Below are positions 34,840 to 43,343 of a stretch of 64,000 nt of DNA, piece after piece. Each line of letters starts with the position of its first letter. The first letter of the stretch is position 1. The stretch is taken from positions 186,001 to 250,000 of the forward strand of contig NZ_QAOJ01000009.1 of assembly GCF_003050835.1 (NCBI RefSeq), in the 5' to 3' direction. This DNA is from Pseudomonas sp. GV071 (GTDB lineage: Bacteria > Pseudomonadota > Gammaproteobacteria > Pseudomonadales > Pseudomonadaceae). The notes under the pieces are model-generated. The model ran no database searches, was not told where the DNA came from, and was given only the letters and a program-made list of their open reading frames with translations. A program made the position numbers and the translations under genes.

Positions 34840-35226
34840 TTATTTGGAACTGCGTTGAAACTTCACGACCCGCGAATCCGGGCTGCCGGCGGGGCGGTAT
34901 TTCACCGTCACCTCCAGGGTGGCGGCGCTGTCATCCCAGGTGACGTCGATCAGCTCCACCGTCAGCCGCGTGCCCAACCAGCGCGACAGGCCATTGGTGA
35001 TGCGCGCCTTGACCACCCCGCGCAGCGCCTCCGAGGCGGGCTCGAACACCAGCTTGCGCACGCCACCACCGAACTCCGGCAGAAACAGGCGCTCGCCGGG
35101 GCTGGTCAACAGCAGCTGCAACAGCTCGTCGCGCACCTGGGCGGCGTCATCCACCGGCGCTGCGCTGCGGCCATCGCTGCCGATGTGAAAGGGAAATGCC
35201 AGGTGCCGTCCGCTGGAGAGGGTCAT
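34840..35226 (-). CDS. gp25-like baseplate protein (Pvc9/Afp9 type)
   Basis: 128 residues. The gp25 lysozyme-like (non-enzymatic) baseplate fold is recognisable from LAFPFHIGSDGRSA, VRDELLQLLLTSPGERLFLPEFGGGVRKLVFEP and LSRWLGTRLTVELIDV. In T4 and eCIS this protein nucleates sheath assembly on the wedge. One base separates the PAAR stop from its ATG. Confidence 0.92.
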   Translation of the reverse strand: MTLSSGRHLAFPFHIGSDGRSAAPVDDAAQVRDELLQLLLTSPGERLFLPEFGGGVRKLVFEPASEALRGVVKARITNGLSRWLGTRLTVELIDVTWDDSAATLEVTVKYRPAGSPDSRVVKFQRSSK

Positions 35227-35227
35227 G

Positions 35228-35554
35228 TCAGATGCCTTTGGCTTTTTGTTGGACCTGCACCACCACCGCCGTGCCTTGCGGCGCCATGGCGGCGTTAAGG
35301 CACAGGCCGACGCTGGTTTGCAGCAACACGGGAATGCCATGCAGGTTGGTTTGCGCCGCCGCGGTGACCCACTGGATGCTCAGGCAGGGCATCGGCACTG
35401 TGGTGAAAAACGGGCAGCCGGCAATCGGGTGGCGGTCAGTGATCAGCAGCATCGCCGCGCCATCCACCTTGGCTTCGACGTTGCTGGTAATCAGCAGCGC
35501 CTGGCCGCCATGGGGGCAGATCACCGTGCTGGTTTCGGTGAGGATCGGGATCAT
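35228..35554 (-). CDS. PAAR-like spike-tip protein (Pvc10 type)
   Basis: 108 residues. Reads as a small beta-rich tip protein with CPHGGQALLITSNVEAKVDGAAMLLITDRHPIAGCPF, where conserved Cys and His could bind a metal at the needle point. It sits between the spike and gp25 genes as in PVC/Afp loci, overlapping the spike gene by 4 bp (ATGA). Confidence 0.82.
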   Translation of the reverse strand: MIPILTETSTVICPHGGQALLITSNVEAKVDGAAMLLITDRHPIAGCPFFTTVPMPCLSIQWVTAAAQTNLHGIPVLLQTSVGLCLNAAMAPQGTAVVVQVQQKAKGI

Positions 35555-36138
35555 GTCGGCGGCACCCCGAACGTCATCGCGCCATTGACCAGGCTGACGC
35601 CCGCAAGGCCGACCTTGATCAGGCCGTTGTTGAGCGAGATCGACTCGTTGCTGATACGGATCTCGCAGGCGCCGCAGCTGATCACGATGTCGCTGGCGCT
35701 CAAGGTGATGGTCTTGGCGATCAGGCTGTCGCCATGGACGATTTTCACCTCGTTGGCGGCATCGTCGAGAATCACCTGGTGGCCCGCCTTGGAGACGATC
35801 ACCCGCACCTGCTCGCCCTGGGGTTGCGGGCGTTGGCCGCTGGCCCACCAGGCGCCGGCCCAGATCGGGTTGTCCAGCTGCCCGGCCTCGAACTCGATCC
35901 ACACCCCGGAACCGATCTCCGGCAGCAGCACCGCGCCATGGCCATCGCCGGCAAACGGCGCCGCCGGCAGCGCCCAGCCACAGGGGTGTTCGCCCAGCAC
36001 CGCTGGCACGGTGGCGCGAATCCGGCACTGGTTGTTGGGGTCGCTGACATCGGTGACCACGCCGCGGTACTTGCCGAAATAACGCCCGCCAACGCGCTCG
36101 ACCAACTGTGCCACCAGCTCTTCCAGATTGGCCTCCAT
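35551..36138 (-). CDS. gp5/VgrG-type spike protein, OB-fold and beta-helix
   Basis: 195 residues. OB-fold at about 15-105 (YRGVVTDVSDPNNQCRIRATVPAVLG, GAVLLPEIGSGVWIEFEAGQLDNPIWAGAWW), then short beta-helical repeats (GDSLIAKTITLSASDIVISCGACEIRISNESISLNN). Together with the next upstream gene it corresponds to a VgrG split into hub and spike. Start at 36138 overlaps the hub stop (TGATG). Confidence 0.88.
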   Translation of the reverse strand: MEANLEELVAQLVERVGGRYFGKYRGVVTDVSDPNNQCRIRATVPAVLGEHPCGWALPAAPFAGDGHGAVLLPEIGSGVWIEFEAGQLDNPIWAGAWWASGQRPQPQGEQVRVIVSKAGHQVILDDAANEVKIVHGDSLIAKTITLSASDIVISCGACEIRISNESISLNNGLIKVGLAGVSLVNGAMTFGVPPT

Positions 36139-37283
36139 CAAAAGATCCCCACGCTGACTGATACCGACAGATTGAGGCCGCCACCGAGGGCCTCGGCCAC
36201 CGCCGCGCCTGAAACCTCGCTGGTGGAATTGCACTTGGCCTCGAAGCTCTGGCTGTAGGCCGAGGGGGTGATGCGGTGCACCACCTTGGTCAGCAGGTAA
36301 TCGCCGCTGTAGGGCGTGGCGCCGGCGTCGACGCGGACCTTTTGATAGGGCGTGAGCACCGCCGGGTAGCAGCCGCTGACCACCTCACTGCTGAGCTTGT
36401 AGACATAACCGCGCCGCCTGGCCTGGGCCGTGGCGGCGGCGCTGGGGTCTTCACGGCTGTTGTCGCTGGGGTTGAGCAGCCGCCGTGGCGTGAGGTCGGC
36501 GGGCAGTGCTGGCAGGTTGCGCATCAGGCCGAGGTCGGCGGCGCTGGTTTCGAACTGGGTGACACCCTGGTCGTCGACCCGCAGCACTTGCGCCTGGGTG
36601 CGCTCACCGCCGTCGGGGTCTTGCATCACGCTGGCGTTGGCCAGGTTGCGCTGGGCGCCGATCAGCACCAGGGGCGGCAGTGCGGCGGGGCCTTCGGGGT
36701 CGGCGCAGAAACAGCCGATGCTGGCGCCAGCGGTGTCACCCGGCAGCACATAGGCGTGGCGGTCATTGGCCGCCGCCAACTGGTGCAGAAACTGCAGCAC
36801 CGTGCCACGCCGGCTGGTGGTTTCCGGGCTGCTTGTGGTGGCCTCGATGCGGGTGCTGGCCACCTGGCTGAAACGGCCGAACAGCTCGCTGGCAATGGCG
36901 CTGGCGCTGCGGTGTTCGAAGGCCGGTTCGGTTTCCTCATCGCGGTTGAGAAAGGCGCTGTCATCGCGCACCAACAGGGTAGCGGTGCTGCGCCCGGGCA
37001 AGGCATCCAGGGCGGCATCGATACTCACCAGCGGCCCGTCGATCAGCGGCACAAAGCGGCCATTGCCGATATCCAGCTCCACCCGCACCCGCGAAAACGG
37101 CTGCTGGCTGTCGCCCGGCCAATGTAACCAGGCGCCGTTGGCGTCCAGGCACAGCACCATCTGCAGCTGGGCTTCCCAGCAGGCGTCCATTTCCTGGGTT
37201 ACCTCGATCTGCTCGATGCGCCGCAGTTGCTCGGCGGTGGCCGGCGTGGCGCCAAACCACAGGCGAAATTGCTGCTCGGCCAT
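36138..37283 (-). CDS. gp27-like hub protein (Pvc8 N-terminal type)
   Basis: 381 residues starting MAEQQFRLWFG. Contains the phage late-control/gp27-like hub pattern: an N-terminal beta-rich part (VRVELDIGNGRFVPLIDGPLVSIDAALDALPGRSTATLLVRDD), then GTVLQFLHQLAAANDRHAYVLPGDTAG, and a C-terminal part ending in GDYLLTKVVHRITPSAYSQSFEAKCNS. It should form the trimeric hub between tube and spike. It follows the LysM gene by 2 bp. Confidence 0.85.
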   Translation of the reverse strand: MAEQQFRLWFGATPATAEQLRRIEQIEVTQEMDACWEAQLQMVLCLDANGAWLHWPGDSQQPFSRVRVELDIGNGRFVPLIDGPLVSIDAALDALPGRSTATLLVRDDSAFLNRDEETEPAFEHRSASAIASELFGRFSQVASTRIEATTSSPETTSRRGTVLQFLHQLAAANDRHAYVLPGDTAGASIGCFCADPEGPAALPPLVLIGAQRNLANASVMQDPDGGERTQAQVLRVDDQGVTQFETSAADLGLMRNLPALPADLTPRRLLNPSDNSREDPSAAATAQARRRGYVYKLSSEVVSGCYPAVLTPYQKVRVDAGATPYSGDYLLTKVVHRITPSAYSQSFEAKCNSTSEVSGAAVAEALGGGLNLSVSVSVGIF

Positions 37284-37285
37284 GC

Positions 37286-37543
37286 TCAGCTCCTGGGCAC
37301 TACAAGGCTGTCGCCGGGCTCGGCGGTGAGGGTGCGGCTGTCCAGCGCGGAGTTGGCATCGGCGACATGCCAGAACTGCGTGGCATCGCCGTTCAGAGCC
37401 TGGGCCAACAGGTCGAGGCGGTCGCCGGCCTGAACCATCACCGGCTCGCCAGCCAGGGGTGTGAGGTAGCGCAGCTTCAACGCCGGGCCATCGCTGGTTT
37501 GCACCGTGGCGACCTTGGCGTAACGGGAGTTGGGCAGGAACAT
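37286..37543 (-). CDS. LysM-like baseplate hub protein (tail protein X / gp53-like)
   Basis: 85 residues. LysM-type core GDRLDLLAQALNGDATQFWHVADANSALDSRTLTAEPGDSLVVP. In contractile systems such small LysM proteins clamp hub and wedge. It lies immediately before the hub gene, after a REPIN. Confidence 0.82.
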   Translation of the reverse strand: MFLPNSRYAKVATVQTSDGPALKLRYLTPLAGEPVMVQAGDRLDLLAQALNGDATQFWHVADANSALDSRTLTAEPGDSLVVPRS

Positions 37544-37566
37544 AGGGTGTCTCCGGGTTGAAGAGC

Positions 37567-37629
37567 ATCGCGGCTGAAGCCGCTCCTACGGGTACAGCGC
37601 GCGCTCGTAGGAGCGGCTTCAGCCGCGAT
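37567..37629. repeat. REPIN (two inverted REPs) inside the eCIS operon
   Basis: REPs at 37567-37589 and 37607-37629, inverted, separated by 17 bp, in the 107-bp gap between the Pvc7-like and LysM genes. This is one of the two clear breaks in an otherwise overlapping gene chain. Confidence 0.9.
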
Positions 37630-37650
37630 AAATCGTTCGGGCGCCGCCAT

Positions 37651-38319
37651 TCACAGCGGGATCAACTCAACAATCTGTTCGGCCGTATTGGCCAGGTTGG
37701 CGATGGCTTGGGCTTCTTTGGCCAGGGTCGAATATTCCAGGGCGCCTTTGGCGAGGATGTCGTCGGAGCAGTCGTCGACGGCGATCACGCTCAGTTGCAG
37801 GTCCACTTCGGCGCGGGTGGGGTTGAGCAGGGCGTCGTATTCCAGTTCGTTGATGCTCATCGAGTCGATGCTCACGGGCAGCACCCGGGTCAGGCCCCAG
37901 ATAAACAGGATGCGCGGGTATTTTTCCCGCGGGATCGGTTGCGCCGGCGGCGCCTCGCCACCGCCGCCCAGGGCACCGCCGATGGCGTCCAGCGCGGCAC
38001 CCAGCAGGCCGGCGAGTTTGGCGCTGGGCAGAACCATCTTCTCCAGCGCCGCCAGTTGCGGGCCGATGCCGAACAACTGCGCCAGCACCTTGCCTTCGTC
38101 GAGCATATTGGCGGCGCTGAAGTGCGCCTTGAAGGTGATTTTCTCCACGGTTTTTTCCCCGGCCTGGGTGGCTTCACGCGGTGTGGCACCGCCGGGCCGT
38201 GGCGGGATATCCAGCGAGCGCGACAGCGACTCGGGGTTGAATTGGAAGATCACCACATTGGGAATCGGGCCAATCAGGCTGGTGCCGTACTCGATCAATG
38301 CGCCGCGCAGCAGGGTCAT
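37651..38319 (-). CDS. LysM-containing inner-baseplate protein (Pvc7-type)
   Basis: 222 residues, starting MTLLRGALIEYGTSLIGPIPNVVIFQFNPESLSRSLDI, the conserved opening of eCIS/phage proteins that adapt tube to baseplate. Other family segments are KITFKAHFSAANMLDEGK and RILFIWGLTRVLPVSIDSMSINELEYDALLNPTRAEVDLQL. Its ATG overlaps the previous stop (ATGA). Confidence 0.85.
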   Translation of the reverse strand: MTLLRGALIEYGTSLIGPIPNVVIFQFNPESLSRSLDIPPRPGGATPREATQAGEKTVEKITFKAHFSAANMLDEGKVLAQLFGIGPQLAALEKMVLPSAKLAGLLGAALDAIGGALGGGGEAPPAQPIPREKYPRILFIWGLTRVLPVSIDSMSINELEYDALLNPTRAEVDLQLSVIAVDDCSDDILAKGALEYSTLAKEAQAIANLANTAEQIVELIPL

Positions 38320-38525
38320 GGCTGTAGGCTCCCGAGGCGGCGGGCAAGTTGATGGGCAATGGCACTGGCCACCTCTTCAGCACTGCTGCTGTGGCTGAGG
38401 GTGATCTCACCCGGTTGCCGTAACGCTCGCGCCAGCGCCGGGCCAAGCAGACGCACAGCGGCTTTGGCGGTGTCCGGCGCGATGCCGCGAAGGTCCAGAT
38501 GCAACGCCTCGATGGCGACGCTCAT
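38316..38525 (-). CDS. small protein of the eCIS operon, unknown function
   Basis: 69 residues, MSVAIEALHLDLRGIAPDTAKAAVRLLGPALARAL followed by a helix-rich end. The frame is open upstream through a REP-like sequence, but the ATG at 38525 gives the natural start. The 4-bp overlap with the Pvc7-like gene argues that it is real. Similar short ORFs follow the ATPase gene in other contractile loci; the role is unknown. Confidence 0.65.
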   Translation of the reverse strand: MSVAIEALHLDLRGIAPDTAKAAVRLLGPALARALRQPGEITLSHSSSAEEVASAIAHQLARRLGSLQP

Positions 38526-38542
38526 GGCCACACCGCTGCCTT

Positions 38543-38564
38543 GTGGGAGAGGCTTCAGCCTCGA
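38543..38564 (+). repeat. REP variant (GGGAGAGGCTTCAGCCTCGA)
   Basis: Variant REP in the 47-bp gap between the AAA+ gene and the small downstream gene. Same hairpin core, different flanks; a related pair lies at 62907-62964. Confidence 0.7.
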
Positions 38565-38572
38565 TTCCTGGC

Positions 38573-40621
38573 TCATCGTTCCACCCTCTGGCCCGCGACC
38601 AGTTCGGCGTATGGCCCGAACTGGTCGAGGCTGTTGGCCCGGTCGAGTTTTTGGTATTCACGTTGAATAGCGCGCACCACCGCCGGCATCTCCAGGCGCC
38701 GCGGCGCGCCGTCGTCTGCGCTTTGCAGGCAGGCGGAAAACACGATGCCGCGAATGTGCCCGCCGGCCAGGGCAAAGCGCTGGGCGAGAAAGTCGAGGTC
38801 CAGGGCGCTGGCATCCACCCCTGGCGGAATCACGCTGCGCCAGATCCGCAGGCGCTCATCGGCGCCCGGCAGGGGGAACTCGATGGCAAAGCGCAGGCGC
38901 CGCAGGAAGGCTTCGTCGAGGTCTTTGCGGCGGTTGGTGGCCAGGATGGTCAGGCCCTTGCAGCGCTCCATGCGCTCCAGCAGGTAGCTGATTTCCAGGT
39001 TGGCGTAACGGTCGTGGGCGTCTTTGACTTCGCTGCGTTTGCCAAACAGGGCGTCAGCTTCGTCGAAGAACAGAATCAGGTCGGCGGCGTCGGCGGCATC
39101 GAACAGGCGGCGCAGATTCTTCTCGGTTTCACCGATGTATTTGTTCACCACCTGCGACAGGTCGATGCGGTACAGCGGCAGTTCCAGCTGGTGGGCGATG
39201 GCTTCGGCGGCCATGGTCTTGCCGGTGCCGGGCGGGCCGGCGAACAGCACCGCCAGGCCGCCTTCGTTCCACGGCCGTGCGGTGCCCCAGTCGTGGTGTA
39301 CGCGGGTCAGGTTGCGCATGGCGGCGATGATTTCGTCCAGCTGGGTGGCCTGGGCGGGCGGCAGCATCAGCTCGTTGAGGGCAAAACGTGGTTGCACCGC
39401 TTGCGCCAGGTTGCCGAGATCAAGGTCGGCCCGCGCCGCAGCGAACACCTGGCTGCTGGTCGGCGCTGCCGGCAAGGCGTGCACCTCGGCAGCCACCCGT
39501 TGAATCGCGCCCAGTTCATAACGAAAACGCCGCGCCAGTTCGGCCAGGGCCGGTGCCTCGGGCAAATGCCGCTGCCACAACGCCAGGCGCTGCGGGTAGC
39601 TGAGCGGCGCCAGGCTGAGGGCGGGCAGGGTGTGGCTCAGGCCTTTGAGGCGGGCCAGGTCTTCGGCGCCCAGCCACAGCAGCAAGGGCAAGGCCGGTAG
39701 CGGGAGGCTGATGGGGGCGGGCTCATGGCCGTGGTCATCGCCAAGGTCACGCGCGTTCAGGTACAGGGTGCAGCCGCGTAACCAGCTGACGGTCATGGCG
39801 GCGGCCAGTTGTTCCGGCGCCAGCGCATGGCTCGGTTGCAGGGTGCCGAGCCCGGCTTCGGCGCTGCAGGCAGCGGCTACCTCGGCCAGCGGCGCGTCAC
39901 TGGCGCCCAACAGCGGTAGAACCTGCAGTCCCGTCGAGGTGCGTAACAACGCCGCCCGCACCCGCGCGGCGGCCTGTTCGGGCAAGGCCTGGTCGGTAGC
40001 CGTTACCCCGTGCAAGGCCGCCGGCAGCTCGCCGTCGGCCAACAGCAACTGGCGGGCGACCAGAACAGGCACCTGCAACGGTGCATCCCAGCCGCTGATG
40101 GGTTGCAGCAGGCCATGGCTGAACAACCGATGGCCAGGGTCGAGGCAGCGCAGCAATTGCTCCGGGGCGTGCCATAGGCGCTGGGCCAGGGCCAGGGTCG
40201 GCGCCTGGCGATTGCTGTCGTTCTGGCAGCAGGCGATCACCGCGCCCGCAGCGCTATCCAGGCTGGGCAGCAAGGCCAGGGCGAGGACAAAACTTTCCAC
40301 CGCGTTCAGCTGCAACTGCGCCACCACCCAGGCAAACGAACCCTGGGCGCCGTCGACCGTGGGCGCCGCGTCGTCGAGCTGCTCGCTGAGGTAACGGGCG
40401 GTGCTGTCGCTGGCAAAAAACTGCTGTTTGTCGTGCTGGTAACGCTGCAGGTCGAGGGCGAACAGGGTGCTGTTGACCTCGGCGGGCAACGCCGCCGTGC
40501 CCTGGTCGCCGCGCTCGCGCCACAGCCAGCCGACTTCACGGCGCAGGCGCAGCGTGACCTGGCCCAGCCAGTAGCGGGCGCAGGCGTCGTCCGCCTGCAG
40601 GCCGGGGACAAACCCGCTCAT
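38573..40621 (-). CDS. AAA+ ATPase of the eCIS (Pvc15/Afp15 type)
   Basis: 682 residues. A divergent N-terminal half (1-400) is followed by an AAA+ module: Walker A GPPGTGKT (462-469), Walker B LILFFDEAD (515-523), the sensor ATNRRKDLDEAFLRR, and a C-terminal lid. Every eCIS locus carries such an ATPase; it is thought to aid assembly or cargo loading, not contraction. The ATG overlaps the stop of the DUF4255 gene (ATGA). Confidence 0.93.
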   Translation of the reverse strand: MSGFVPGLQADDACARYWLGQVTLRLRREVGWLWRERGDQGTAALPAEVNSTLFALDLQRYQHDKQQFFASDSTARYLSEQLDDAAPTVDGAQGSFAWVVAQLQLNAVESFVLALALLPSLDSAAGAVIACCQNDSNRQAPTLALAQRLWHAPEQLLRCLDPGHRLFSHGLLQPISGWDAPLQVPVLVARQLLLADGELPAALHGVTATDQALPEQAAARVRAALLRTSTGLQVLPLLGASDAPLAEVAAACSAEAGLGTLQPSHALAPEQLAAAMTVSWLRGCTLYLNARDLGDDHGHEPAPISLPLPALPLLLWLGAEDLARLKGLSHTLPALSLAPLSYPQRLALWQRHLPEAPALAELARRFRYELGAIQRVAAEVHALPAAPTSSQVFAAARADLDLGNLAQAVQPRFALNELMLPPAQATQLDEIIAAMRNLTRVHHDWGTARPWNEGGLAVLFAGPPGTGKTMAAEAIAHQLELPLYRIDLSQVVNKYIGETEKNLRRLFDAADAADLILFFDEADALFGKRSEVKDAHDRYANLEISYLLERMERCKGLTILATNRRKDLDEAFLRRLRFAIEFPLPGADERLRIWRSVIPPGVDASALDLDFLAQRFALAGGHIRGIVFSACLQSADDGAPRRLEMPAVVRAIQREYQKLDRANSLDQFGPYAELVAGQRVER

Positions 40622-41790
40622 GGCAGGTTCACCAGAGGGCTGCCCTGGGCCTGCTGGTTGTTCACCCGCAAAATCACCTGGTAGGCCCCAGCCGGCACCG
40701 CGACGGCCGCGCCGGGTACGGTGAGAGTCTGCTGATCGGCGCTGGCGGTGAAGGTGTCGAACAGGTGCACAGTGGCGCCATCGACCTGGCGGTAGAACAG
40801 CACCGTGACATCGTCGTCGTGTTTACCCAGCAACAAACCCTGCAACTGCAAGTCGCTGCCGACCAGGTTGGCCGAGGTCAGGGTTGGCAGCAGACTGGCC
40901 GCGAGCAGGTTGCTGGAACGGAAACGGTCGTTGAGCAGACGCCGGCGCACCACCAACGGCAGCTCGCCGGCCGACAGCCGGGTGCCGTCCTCCAGCGGCG
41001 CACCGTTGGCTGCCTGGGCTTGCACCCGCAGGCGGTCGGGAGCGCGTTCGAGAATGGTCAGCGGCACGTCACCGAGCAGCACCTCGTGGCTGCTGGAATT
41101 GAGGTCATCGCCGTACAGGGTGAAGGGCGCACCCAGTTCAAAGCGGGCTGGCTCCACCCGCAGCAGGGTGGCGCCCATGGACGCCGTGACATCGATTTGC
41201 ACGCCGTCCCGGCCGATCACGGTTTGTGCCGCGCTGCTGTAGTCGACGCCCACCAGCAGCGCGCCACGGGGCAGGGCAGCGGGCACGATCAGCACCGGGC
41301 GAACCTGGAAGGCCACCGACAAACGATAGCGCTCGTCGCTGCCCTGCATGGTCTTGGCAATCAGCTCGACCGGGGCATCGTCGAAGCTCAGCTTGAGCGG
41401 CTCCGGGTTGTTCTCCAGGGCCTTGCGCACATCGAGGGCCACCAGCGCGTCCAGGCGCAGAAAGGCCAGTTCCTGCAGCGCCGAGATACCCCGCCCGAGC
41501 AGGTCGTGGGCGGCGGCGCTGTCGCTGTTTTCGCCCACGTCGAAGGCGGTCAGCAGGTACTTGAGCACCATCCACAGCGGTGGGCGTTCGCCGTCGCGCA
41601 GCACCTGGTTGCGCAGGTGGCCGTCGAAGGCGGTTTCGAACAGATACAGGTTGAGCTTCTGGTTGCTGCTGTCGGTTTTCGCCGCCTGTTCCGGTTTGCC
41701 AATGGCCACCTCGAAACCCCGGCGAATCAGCTGGTCTTGCAGCAGGCGGGTGACGGCACCAATGGCGCGTCCGGAATCGGCGAGGGCCAT
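40618..41790 (-). CDS. DUF4255 protein, probable tube terminator (Pvc16/Afp16 type)
   Basis: 390 residues. N-terminal DUF4255 domain (residues 1-190: LLQDQLIRRGFEVAIGKPEQ, NLYLFETAFDGHLRNQVLRDG, PPLWMVLKYLLTAFD, HDLLGRGISALQEL, LKLSFDDAPVELIAKTMQGSDERYRLSVAFQVRPVLI). A C-terminal pair of Ig-like/IPT domains (about 200-390) is an extension. In Afp/PVC this protein caps the tube and sheath distal end. Confidence 0.88.
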   Translation of the reverse strand: MALADSGRAIGAVTRLLQDQLIRRGFEVAIGKPEQAAKTDSSNQKLNLYLFETAFDGHLRNQVLRDGERPPLWMVLKYLLTAFDVGENSDSAAAHDLLGRGISALQELAFLRLDALVALDVRKALENNPEPLKLSFDDAPVELIAKTMQGSDERYRLSVAFQVRPVLIVPAALPRGALLVGVDYSSAAQTVIGRDGVQIDVTASMGATLLRVEPARFELGAPFTLYGDDLNSSSHEVLLGDVPLTILERAPDRLRVQAQAANGAPLEDGTRLSAGELPLVVRRRLLNDRFRSSNLLAASLLPTLTSANLVGSDLQLQGLLLGKHDDDVTVLFYRQVDGATVHLFDTFTASADQQTLTVPGAAVAVPAGAYQVILRVNNQQAQGSPLVNLP

Positions 41791-41792
41791 GG

Positions 41793-42632
41793 TCAGAGTG
41801 GCCTCAGCGCACGACGGCTCAAACCGCTGCGGGCGGTGACGGCGGTGCGTGGGGCGGCAGCGGTTTTGCTTGGCGCGGGTTTTACCGCAGCGACCGGTTG
41901 CGCCGGGGGCGCAGGGGCATCAACGCGGAGGTGGATGGCGCCGATGGAGATGCTGATGGGTTGCTCTGCGGGCTCAGTCGGGCGTTCAAGCGGCTGCAGA
42001 ATGACGGCGGCCGCTGGCTGGTCAGGCGCCAGAACAGGGTGGCTGGGTGTCGCTAACGCATCGCCAAGTGCTGCCTGCTGGACTTGAGTTGGCTGAGTAA
42101 GCTGAGACGCCAACACCTGCGATTCGGTATGCCGGTTCAGCGCCAATTCGACCGGCGCAGTGGTCGCTGTTTCGCTGACAGAAACCATCAGGCTCGTCGG
42201 TGCAGCAAGCGTGTTGGTCACCGTGACGGACTCAGGCGTTTGCTGCGGATCGCTGGCAACCCAGCGCAGTACCGATTGCACCAGCGCCTGTTGGCTGACG
42301 GCGGCGGCAACTACGGGTTGAGCCTCGGTTTTAATCTCCGGCACCGACGCCTCGCTGGTAGCAGCAGGTGCACGCTCGGGTTGGCTGAGGGGGTTGCTCG
42401 GCTGGCTAACGGCCGGTGTGCTGGATTCAGGGTGGGTAACTTGAACGACAGCAGGTGCTGGCGGCACCGCTACCGGCTGGCTTAACGCCGTTTCAGCCCT
42501 GGCCTGAGGCACCCCGGCAGTAGGCGTCGAAAACGCCTCCAACTCCTCTAACCCAAGGTCCGCCGTCGGCGCGGCGAACGGCTGCCCGCTCAGGCCACTG
42601 GCCCGCAGCAGCGCGGCAAAGTAGTCACTCAT
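41793..42632 (-). CDS. proline/glutamine/alanine-rich eCIS protein of unknown function
   Basis: 279 residues, mostly low-complexity Pro/Gln/Ala/Val/Thr sequence predicted to be extended. A short ordered N-terminus (MSDYFAALLRASGL) and a C-terminal motif ISISIGAIHLRVDAPAPP resemble the (V/I)xIGxIxVR ending seen in undefined proteins of other contractile loci. It lies between the Zn chaperone-like and DUF4255 genes, with overlaps. A linker, scaffold or short tape-measure role is possible. Confidence 0.7.
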   Translation of the reverse strand: MSDYFAALLRASGLSGQPFAAPTADLGLEELEAFSTPTAGVPQARAETALSQPVAVPPAPAVVQVTHPESSTPAVSQPSNPLSQPERAPAATSEASVPEIKTEAQPVVAAAVSQQALVQSVLRWVASDPQQTPESVTVTNTLAAPTSLMVSVSETATTAPVELALNRHTESQVLASQLTQPTQVQQAALGDALATPSHPVLAPDQPAAAVILQPLERPTEPAEQPISISIGAIHLRVDAPAPPAQPVAAVKPAPSKTAAAPRTAVTARSGLSRRALRPL

Positions 42633-43338
42633 GATGGCTCTCGATCAAGGCCAGGTAGTGCGCGCGCCGCGGCGCGGGAATCGCCAGCACCTGGGCTTCG
42701 CTCCAACCGTAACGGCTGGCGAGGCGGTGGATATCCAGCAATAAGGCGCGTTGACGTTGCTGCAGGCGGGCGAGGGCGGCGGCGTCGAGGTCGATATCCA
42801 CCTCGCGGTCGGCGCCACAGGCCGGGCATTGGCAGGCCACCGCAAAGGCCGCCAGCGGGTCGGCATTGGCCAGGGCGGCAGCCAGCGGCGCGTGGTCTTC
42901 GGCCTGCACCTCGCCCTCCAGCAGCAGGCTGTCGAGCATCAACTGCACCGCCTGCTCCTGGCTGCTCGGCCGCGCCGCGCGCCAGTGGCGCAGGTCGTTA
43001 CCGGTGGCGCGGCGCAGGGCCAGGGTGCGGCTGTGCAGTTCGACCTTGAGGGGCGCCGGGTCGATGGCGGTGGCCAGTAACGGCGCCAGCGGCAACTCGA
43101 ATTCGAACGGCTCGCCACACAAGCTGCACTGCGCGCTGAACGGCAAGGCGCTGAGGTTTTCACTGCGCGCGGCCACTTGCAGCAACGCGGCAGTGCGCCC
43201 ACTGACCGGCTGCGCCCACCAGAACGCCGCGTCCCGGGGCGTCGCGCACTGAGCCAGCAGCTGGGTGACCAACTGCGGCCGGTCGGCGCTGGCGAAATCC
43301 AGGTCGAGGTCTTCCAGTGCACCAAAGGCCCGCGCCAT
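42625..43338 (-). CDS. gp26/gp51-like baseplate assembly protein with paired CxxC
   Basis: 237 residues. Two CxxC pairs (C71/C74 in QCSLCGEPF; C171/C174 in CQCPACGAD) probably form one zinc site, as in T4 gp26/gp51-like hub assembly proteins of contractile systems. A C-terminal helix pair ends in GWSEAQVLAIPAPRRAHYLALIE. A TTG at 43347 overlaps the tube stop, but the ATG at 43338 gives a more natural start. Confidence 0.75.
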   Translation of the reverse strand: MARAFGALEDLDLDFASADRPQLVTQLLAQCATPRDAAFWWAQPVSGRTAALLQVAARSENLSALPFSAQCSLCGEPFEFELPLAPLLATAIDPAPLKVELHSRTLALRRATGNDLRHWRAARPSSQEQAVQLMLDSLLLEGEVQAEDHAPLAAALANADPLAAFAVACQCPACGADREVDIDLDAAALARLQQRQRALLLDIHRLASRYGWSEAQVLAIPAPRRAHYLALIESHHE

Positions 43339-43343
43339 GTCGG

